Positions 57,473 to 64,000 of a stretch of DNA of 64,000 nt are shown piece by piece. The position numbers and the translations under genes are program-made. The stretch's first letter is position 1. Each line of letters opens with the position of its first letter. This DNA is from Chelydra serpentina (Eukaryota; Chordata; Testudines; Chelydridae), in NCBI GenBank assembly GCA_037349315.1, contig JBAIAC010000007.1, forward strand, positions 8,618,001 through 8,682,000, read 5' to 3'. Under the pieces are notes generated by a model, which was given only the letters and a program-made list of their open reading frames with translations, ran no database searches and was not told where the DNA came from.

Positions 57473-59688
57473 GTGATCTGTCCACACTAGATCCAGGTCT
57501 ACACTACAGACCTAAATTAAATGCCAAGTGAGTGGACCTCTGCAGCCACAGGGGCTACGGCTAAGGGGTGGAGGGATGAGAACAGCTAGTTCCCAAGCCA
57601 AAAAGAGCAAATGCAGCCAGAAAAAGGACAAAAAAAATAATTTTGACAACAGAAAAACAGCAGCAAAGAACACTGCAGTGCATTAAGTGTCTGATCCAAC
57701 TTCCATTAAAATCAATGGAAGTCTTCCCACATGGGATGGATCAGGCCCTGAATTGGCCAGTCATTTAGAATCCTCCACAGGCTGGATTCCCCTGCCAGCA
57801 GAAGGCACAGGGCAGTTGCTCTGCTCGTCTTTGTGACTCAGCTTTCTACCCACACAGGCAGGACTTGGCCTTTCTGTGCAGAAATGAAGGAAAGCTAAAG
57901 CCGCAAGCACCAAAAGCAAACTTCTGTGCAGTATCTTTGCCGTGCCTTTCCTAATGCAGCAACTGCACCCGTATTTCAAACGCCGGCTTGAGGCTGCTTC
58001 ACTCTGTTCACTCCCCTGTAAATCTTTATGACTTCTTAGCTCACTCTATTAATTTAAACTCCTGGGATGCATAATGGCTGGCTGGAAATGGTGGCTTTAT
58101 TGTTCTTCAGCCCGGTGTACTCTTCAGATATCTTTACTTTGATGTGAAATTCAGCCTTAAAAACAAATTATTCTAACCAGTATTTTAATTGCTCTCCAAT
58201 AAATTCTGCTTAATCTTCCTGTACCAAGAACAGTGTTTTGCCTTTAAAACATAGCTCCATTTGCATGGAGGGAAGAAATCACTATATGTGACTGTGCAAT
58301 GAAAATGACTGATTACTGTGCAATTAGTTAATCTCCAGAATAGGAATGCTTCACGAATAATCTTTCATGCTGGATTTAGGAGGAAAAGATTTCTGTGGCT
58401 TAGTCTGCTGGTTGCTTGAAAGAAGCTGTAAATAACAGCCTTTTTTGCAAATTTTCATTGATCCTGACTTCACAGATATTATAGCACGCAAAGAAAAAAA
58501 GGCTTCCTGCCAGGGACATTTTAATTTTGCTGCAGAGAAACCATCTTCATATAGTTTCGTTGTAAACTATTACAAAATTGACTGGGGAGAGGTATGAAGA
58601 TTTCCATCAAAAATAACAAAGCAAATGTCAGTAGCGGGCAAAGCAAATTTCTCCTGTGGGGTTGAAAAAAACCTTTCAAAGGAAATGTAAGAACATGTGC
58701 TGGAAGGCACGTCAGGAGTTAATCTAATTTCTGCAACAACACTCAGGACATATAATGTACTCTCTAAGTACGTCCAGGTAACCTGTAAAAAAAAAAGAAA
58801 GGAGTACTAACTGCGGGAGACCGACCAGGAGAACTGCACAATAGCCTCTCTACAGGCAATTTACAGGAGCCCAACACCCCCCATTACCGCTTTACTACTT
58901 GCTCTGTGCTGTAGTCATTAGCTATCTTGGACAAAACTTTTGAGCCACTTTCCAATCTGCATTCATGACCAATTTGCATGGCACCCACTTGAGCTCACGG
59001 AGAGGAGTCCCTGTACACACACTGAGCAAAGGAGGCTGATCGGTTTGCAAACAGGCAAGCGTATTCAAGAGAGGCTAGTTGGAAATTTGGCCCTGTCTGT
59101 CATATGCTTGATGGGGATCTGAATTTCTACTGAACTATTTCAGAACAACTCTAGCTTGAAGAACAGGCTGTGATCTCAGTCCCAGGCATCACGTGCTTTT
59201 CTAAAGCATTTAACAACTGGGAGAGTCGATCACTGGCTAGTAGGAAGGAGGAGCTATTTTAAATGTTCTCCTGTATATTCCACAGTGCCCAGACTGAGAG
59301 ATTAAATTAAAATACAATGTAAGGTTCACCCTTTCCTGGGAATTCAGTTTAAGATTAAGGGCTCAATTCTATAGGCTTGTGTCGAATGCAGTGTTATCTT
59401 GAGGTGTAAATTGAGTGCTGCCCCGTAGCAAACTCCCAGGGGTACACAAAAATCTCTAGTTTGAGTTAAGTGATGCTTTAAACTCAAGCAAGCTGGCCCA
59501 TCAGGGGGTGTGGCTTGAAGCTGGCGGGCTGCTGATGCTGCAACTGGTAATACAGTGGGGACACGGCTATTCTGTACCGCCTGAGTGCAGTTTTGCAGCG
59601 TCACTGCTCCCACTCAGGCTAGAGGAGTGGAGTTTAGATCATTTGAGCTAACACAGCAGTGAAAACAAGCGCTATGTTGTGCTGAGTC
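57473..59688. other. KCNH5 intron, mostly unique
   Basis: No exon was recognised. 58060-58640 is unique-looking AT-rich DNA and a candidate conserved intronic element. Confidence 0.35.
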
Positions 59689-59696
59689 ACTTAGAC

Positions 59697-60382
59697 CGGG
59701 TTTCTCAACCTGTGGGTCGCGACCCAAAATTGGGTCACCAGAATGTCAGAGTCCTTTGGGAGGTTCAGGAGGGGAGGAGGTTGGGTCCTGCTCCCCAGGA
59801 TGTGGGAGACCCCGAGGGGGGTGCAGAACCCACCCCATACTTGCACTGCAGTCACCCCACAGTGGCAGCTCCTGAAGCAATGGTCCCATGGAACTGGCTT
59901 GGGTCAGCTCCCCGCTCCAGGCATTGGAATCTGGTGTCTGAGCACCACTCAGGTTTGGCCCTGCTGCCCCTCCGTCATGATGACGGAGGTGCTGGCTAGG
60001 CCCAATTTGAGTGAGCGGCGCTGTGATGCTGTGCACCAGGTCACGACGCCACTCACACAAATGGGTCTGTCCAGCTCCCCTTCGGCGGAGCTGAGCCAAA
60101 CCTAAGTGGTGCTGCAATTCTGGAGGCCACAAGGCCTAGAGCAGGGAGCTGAGCCCTGCCAGCCCCACAGGACGGGAGCGGCAGGAGCAACCGCTATGGT
60201 ATGCACAGTGTACCTATTAAGTACTCAGTACTTATTATGTTCATGTGTATATTATATATGGGGGTGGGGGGAAGAAATATTTAGTAACTGAGTGTTTTTT
60301 GCACTAAGGCTATTTACTGGGCTGCAATAAGCTATCAAGGTTTCCAAATGGGTCCTGAGCCCAGAAAGGTTGAGAGCCACTG
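59697..60382. mobile_element. hAT (Charlie-like) non-autonomous element
   Basis: The left end GGGTTTCTCAACCTG and right end AAGGTTGAGAGCCACTG match the CAGNGGTTCTCAACC terminus typical of Charlie-type hAT elements. The flanks ACTTAGAC (59689-59696) and ACTTAAAC (60383-60390) match at 7 of 8. The GC-rich core (59740-60180) gives open frames on both strands but no transposase similarity that I could see. Confidence 0.82.
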
Positions 60383-60390
60383 ACTTAAAC

Positions 60391-61281
60391 CAGTGCAAAC
60401 TGGATGCGAAATGCTACCAAATCAGAACAGCATCATTTTACACCCACATTGCACTGGTGTAAATGTCTGCACAAGGTGCAGGGTAAGGATGAATCGGGCC
60501 CTTATCTTGGGGGATGGACATTGGATCCTAAAAGTGGTATCAGAACAGGGTTAATCAGAGGTATGCTATGCTTTTAAATTAGGGAACGAAATCCCCTCTC
60601 ACTCCCCCCACACTTTTGGGTAATGTTAAGTTCCTTGAACTACTGCAAGCACATTTGGCGAGGATAGGAAAGTCTCACACCACATATATTTAGACATCAA
60701 ATCAACCTCACTTTTAGTAACACCCTTTGCTATTTGCACGCTGTAAGGAAAACTCGTTTGTTGTCATTGTTGCTCTTTTCACTTTGCAGAGAAATGCAAC
60801 TGCAGATGAGTGCAAAACATGCTTTTAATCACTGGCTATTCTGTTCTATTTCGGTTTTTATGCCACACCCATCGCCGTGCTATCTGTGCCTAAACAATGC
60901 GACTCACACCTAACAAGGTGGATTTCTCCACTTCTTCTCTCGGGCGCGGGGGCAAATAAGGTCGGGTTTTTTTAAATTGTAATGGTTGTATTTGATGCCC
61001 GCTGTACTCTGGGTTTCTAATTCTGAAGCATGTTGAAGAAGTGCTCCTTGCACCTCGGATAGACAATAAGATGGAAACTCAACATACAAACGGTCACCGT
61101 TATTTTAAAACATTAATATAACAGCCAAGCACAGAACGGTGATGCCCTGTAAGATGCACCCGCTCCCACTTGAAATGCTTCAATCCTCACATAGGGCTAA
61201 ATCTAGACATTAGGCTCGGCCCAGAGTAAGGGGCAGCATGTGTCTGCGCTCTCCTGAGAGAAGGTGCAGGGAGGTACTGAG
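60391..61281. other. KCNH5 intron, no feature seen
   Basis: No exon or repeat was recognised. Confidence 0.3.
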
Positions 61282-61665
61282 CATAGGCGCCCACATCCTA
61301 ATGTGCTAGGGGGTGCTCCTCCCTGGGCTCTGCCCCAGGCCCCACCCCTACTCCTCCCCTTCCCTCAAGGCCTCACCCTCACCCTGACTCTTCCTGCCAC
61401 TGCCATGCTCCTGCCTTGCCTCTTTCCGCTCCATTCCACCCCCCCACCAGCGCTTCCCGCCCTCGCTCCTCCCCCCTCTGCCCCAGAGCCTCCTGCTCGC
61501 CGTGGAACAGCTGATACACAGCAGGCGGGAGGTGCCGGGAGGGAGGAGGAGGAGCCAATTGGCGGGGCTGCCAGTGGGCAGGAGGCACTGGGAAGTGGGG
61601 GAGACGCTGATGAGGGGCTGCCGGTGCGTGCACCCCCATTTTCCCCCCCAGAGTCGGCACCTATG
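61282..61665 (+). mobile_element. CATAGGCGCC-family element, copy 3
   Basis: The ends CATAGGCGCC and GGCACCTATG are inverted, like those at 36536-37000, and the interior shares CCAGAGCCTCCTG and GGAGGTGC...GGGAGGGAGG words. A target duplication is not evident. The 168-codon plus-strand frame across it is treated as spurious. Confidence 0.7.
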
Positions 61666-61752
61666 GAAATAAGACTCAGAGAGGCACAATTGAAGCCCCC
61701 TTGTTCTGATGTGGGACAGTTAGTCACTCCTCCTCTTTTCAGGATGCAATTT

Positions 61753-61919
61753 AGGGCTTATCTATATTGACCAAAACAGATATTCCAAAATAACTATTCC
61801 ACTATAGCTATTCCAGAACAACTCCTTGTGTGGACCCTCTTATTCCTGGAATAGTTATAGTTCTTTGAATGCACATCTTAACCTATTCCGAAATAACATC
61901 CCTGTGTAGACAAGCCCTT
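61753..61919. mobile_element. MITE with AGGGCTTATCTATA ends
   Basis: The ends AGGGCTTATCTATATTG and GTGTAGACAAGCCCT are inverted, extending to TTAGGGC/GCCCTTA. Internal TATTCCAAAATAACTATTCC and ACCTATTCCGAAATAAC words repeat one another. Confidence 0.7.
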
Positions 61920-63119
61920 ACTGTGTGCCTGGCTGGTGGGAAGAGGGAGGGGCAGACCCAAGGCACCTCCCACTCCCCACTCTTCTCTCTCCCTCCCTGC
62001 CCACTTGCTCATAATAGGGAGTATCAGGGGGTCAGCCTTTGCTCTCCCCTTATCCACACATCCAGAGCTGGAGCTGCAATTGGGAGCAAAGGGCAGGGGA
62101 GCTTTACTCCCCTTTATTCCCTTGAGTGGCAAAGTAAGAGCTACGGAAAATCTAGTCCGTGGATTATTCATCCACTTAGTAGTCTTGCTGTCCTCCCTTC
62201 TTGAGCCTATTTCCTACTCTGTGGGGAGAATTCCACTGAATAACACTGAGTTCCTGTAAGAAACAGAGTCATGCTGCTCCTGTAGAACGTTGTGGGATTT
62301 CGAACCCTTGGGGTGAAATTCTGGCCGCACTGAAACCCATGGGAGTTTTGCCATTGACTTAAGTGGGGCCAGGATTTCACCCTTGGACTGAATCACAAGA
62401 AGAATCACAGCATGTACAGCCTTTGCTCACAATTAAAAAATGGGCTGTATGGCTTTGTGAAGCAATTTTTGACTGAATTAACGGACACAACCGCTCAATA
62501 AGCTGAGCCTGAGTAGGAGCAGACCCTGACGCACTTGAGAGATTGCCGTTCAATCATCAGCATCCCATCAGCATTACAGACTTGGGACTCACAAGGCTTA
62601 ATAATTAGCCCGGGGCTTTCTTCCCCCCGCCCAGCACAGCGGCAGGAGGAGGCATTCATTGAACACATCAAAACAAACAAATCAGGCATGTATGGCACTA
62701 ACAAACTGACACTTGCCACTGGATCAATACCCATTATTGGCACCAGTTGGATGAGGCTTAGCTGGTGGCTGCAACACACAGCGGCATTAATTGATTAGGA
62801 TTTTGCTGTGGTTCAGAGGTGATCCCGGCCGTGACTTAGAAAATCGATCACGGAGGATAAAAAAGCCTTTCAAAGAAAGTGGTCTCCAGTTTGCTCAGCG
62901 CAGCATGCTTCATCTCCACACAGTGACACGGGCCTCTCACTGAGTACAAATTGGGAACTGTCGTTTTGAAACTGCAGATGACATGCCTTAGCTAAGCTTC
63001 CTGCGTGGCAGCCATTTGGCTGAAAAATGGCACCTCTGTGATCGCACAAAGGGAGACGCCAAAGAATCTGAAAACTAAATCGATGTAACCATAAATTAAA
63101 ACCCGATAATAATAATACC
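61920..63119. other. KCNH5 intron, mostly unique
   Basis: No exon was recognised. 62530-62880 is unique-looking and contains GGCATTAATTGATTAGG and GATCGAT-like words. It is a candidate conserved intronic element. Confidence 0.35.
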
Positions 63120-63320
63120 TAGCGCCAATCTAGCACACTTCATTCCCTAGGTCACAAAGTACTTTACAAAGCTGTACGAGTATCATTGCCCCTTTCTACA
63201 GAGGGTAAACTGAGGCACAGTGCAGTCACATGACTTACCCAAAGTCACTCAGCAGGTCAATGGCAGAGCTAGGAATAGAATCCAGGTCTCCAGATTGTCA
63301 AGAGGGTGCCCTACCCACGT
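63120..63320. repeat. MIR/L2-like ancient repeat
   Basis: CAGAGGGTAAACTGAGGCAC, TGACTTACCCAAAGTCACTC and GGCAGAGCTAGGAATAGAAT are the standard ancient MIR/L2-type block order. A related copy lies at 37440-37630. Confidence 0.75.
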
Positions 63321-63669
63321 TCCCTTAAAAAAACCCCTTATTGTGTAAAGATTGACTATAAAATCTCTTTTATTCACTACAGTTTGGCTCAAGCCTGAAC
63401 GCTGGAATCAGGATTTCAGACAGCCCAAAGTTGAGGGCCCATCTCTGTATTTAATTGATAAAGCTGGGGAGCATTTTTAACATCTCTGACAATAGGTCCT
63501 CACACTGCCAAGCCAGACATCTCTCCACCCGTGCTGTCAGAGATACCAACTGTAATTCAAATAGTTATTTTTAAACATATCTCACTTTTTATACATCGTG
63601 CGAAACGCTTCTCACCATGTGAATATTCAGAACATTACAGTACAGTTTCCTTGTAACTCAAAAAGGTTC

Positions 63670-64000
63670 ATACGGTTTAAGGTCAGAAGGGAGCATGACC
63701 TCCCGTATAACATCGGCCATTAATTCTCACCCAGATATCCCTATATAATAAGCCCAAAGACTTTTGCTAGACCAAAGCACTTCATTCCTAGTAAGATTCA
63801 ACTGTGTGAAACCAGGTGAGAACAGGATAGAGAACAGGATAGTGCCACCAATACCTGAGGCAGAGAATTGTTTAGGTGAGATCAGCCCAGGGAATCCCAG
63901 CAGGTGTCTCCTGTTCCAGGCTGCAGAGGAAGGCCAAACCACAAGGTCCCTGCCAAACTGACCTGGGGGAAAATTCCTTCCTGACCCTACATCTGGTGAT
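63670..64000. repeat. CR1/L3-like fragment running off the window
   Basis: AAGGTCAGAAGGGAGCATGA at the left and GGGGAAAATTCCTTCCTGAC near the right edge are blocks common in old CR1-type copies of reptiles. It continues beyond the window. Confidence 0.5.

Larger units (their letters stand above)
46958..64000 (-). other. KCNH5: KCNH5 intron upstream of last exon (partial)
   Basis: All sequence right of the acceptor should be the preceding intron. I looked on the minus strand for the preceding exon, which should encode the end of the cyclic-nucleotide-binding-homology domain, and did not find it. It therefore probably lies beyond 64000. The repeats below are insertions within this intron. Confidence 0.7.

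Noticed and set aside
59679..60132. Overlapping 106-128 codon frames on both strands
   Set aside because: They fall in the GC-rich core of the Charlie-like element and show no recognisable domain.
61264..61770. 168-codon plus-strand frame
   Set aside because: It overlaps the CATAGGCGCC element from end to end, is Pro/Ala-rich, and has equally long shadows on the other strand.

Overview
The window looks like a vertebrate, most probably turtle (cryptodire-like), nuclear DNA. The evidence is a split vertebrate exon with a splice acceptor, abundant CR1 LINE remnants, tRNA-headed SINEs whose tails match the CR1 3' end, and many small hAT-type and other inverted-terminal-repeat elements. Crocodilian origin is less likely but not excluded. 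No bacterial, plasmid, phage or CRISPR feature was seen.

Only one host protein-coding segment was recognised: the last coding exon of KCNH5 (EAG2/Kv10.2 voltage-gated potassium channel) at 46011-46955 on the minus strand. Everything from 46956 to 64000 is therefore upstream intron of KCNH5, unless an exon was missed. Everything below 46011 is its 3' UTR followed by a gene-poor downstream flank. No second host gene was found in the flank.

Layout. 379-3115 is a compound retroelement: the two ends of a Penelope-like fold-back element enclose an LTR-primer binding site-Gag unit whose Gag is PNMA-like and carries two premature stops. 5890-6994 is a solo LTR with a perfect 5-bp target duplication. 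7440-8545 and 10095-11215 are decayed CR1 reverse-transcriptase copies, the second split by a hAT MITE. 14700-19100 holds several MITEs, a second fold-back element, a SINE and a CR1 tail. 19300-31600 is mostly unique AT-rich sequence. 31600-45140 alternates unique sequence with MITEs, a third fold-back element and a second SINE. 45900-46955 is the KCNH5 3' end. The intron contains a CR1 tail, four or more hAT-type elements, a possible LTR, MIR/L2-like relics and clustered MITEs.

The most informative signals are the target-site duplications, which I read directly for eleven insertions. 7-8 of 8 bp mark the hAT group, 5 bp marks the solo LTR, and 11-13 bp mark the fold-back group. The fold-back copies share a rule: one arm carries about 30 nt more than the other, and the surviving core resembles a hammerhead ribozyme. 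That points to Penelope-like elements. No wholly new system is demonstrated. The best candidates for follow-up are the fold-back family with its ribozyme-like core and the tRNA-Ile-primed PNMA-like Gag element.
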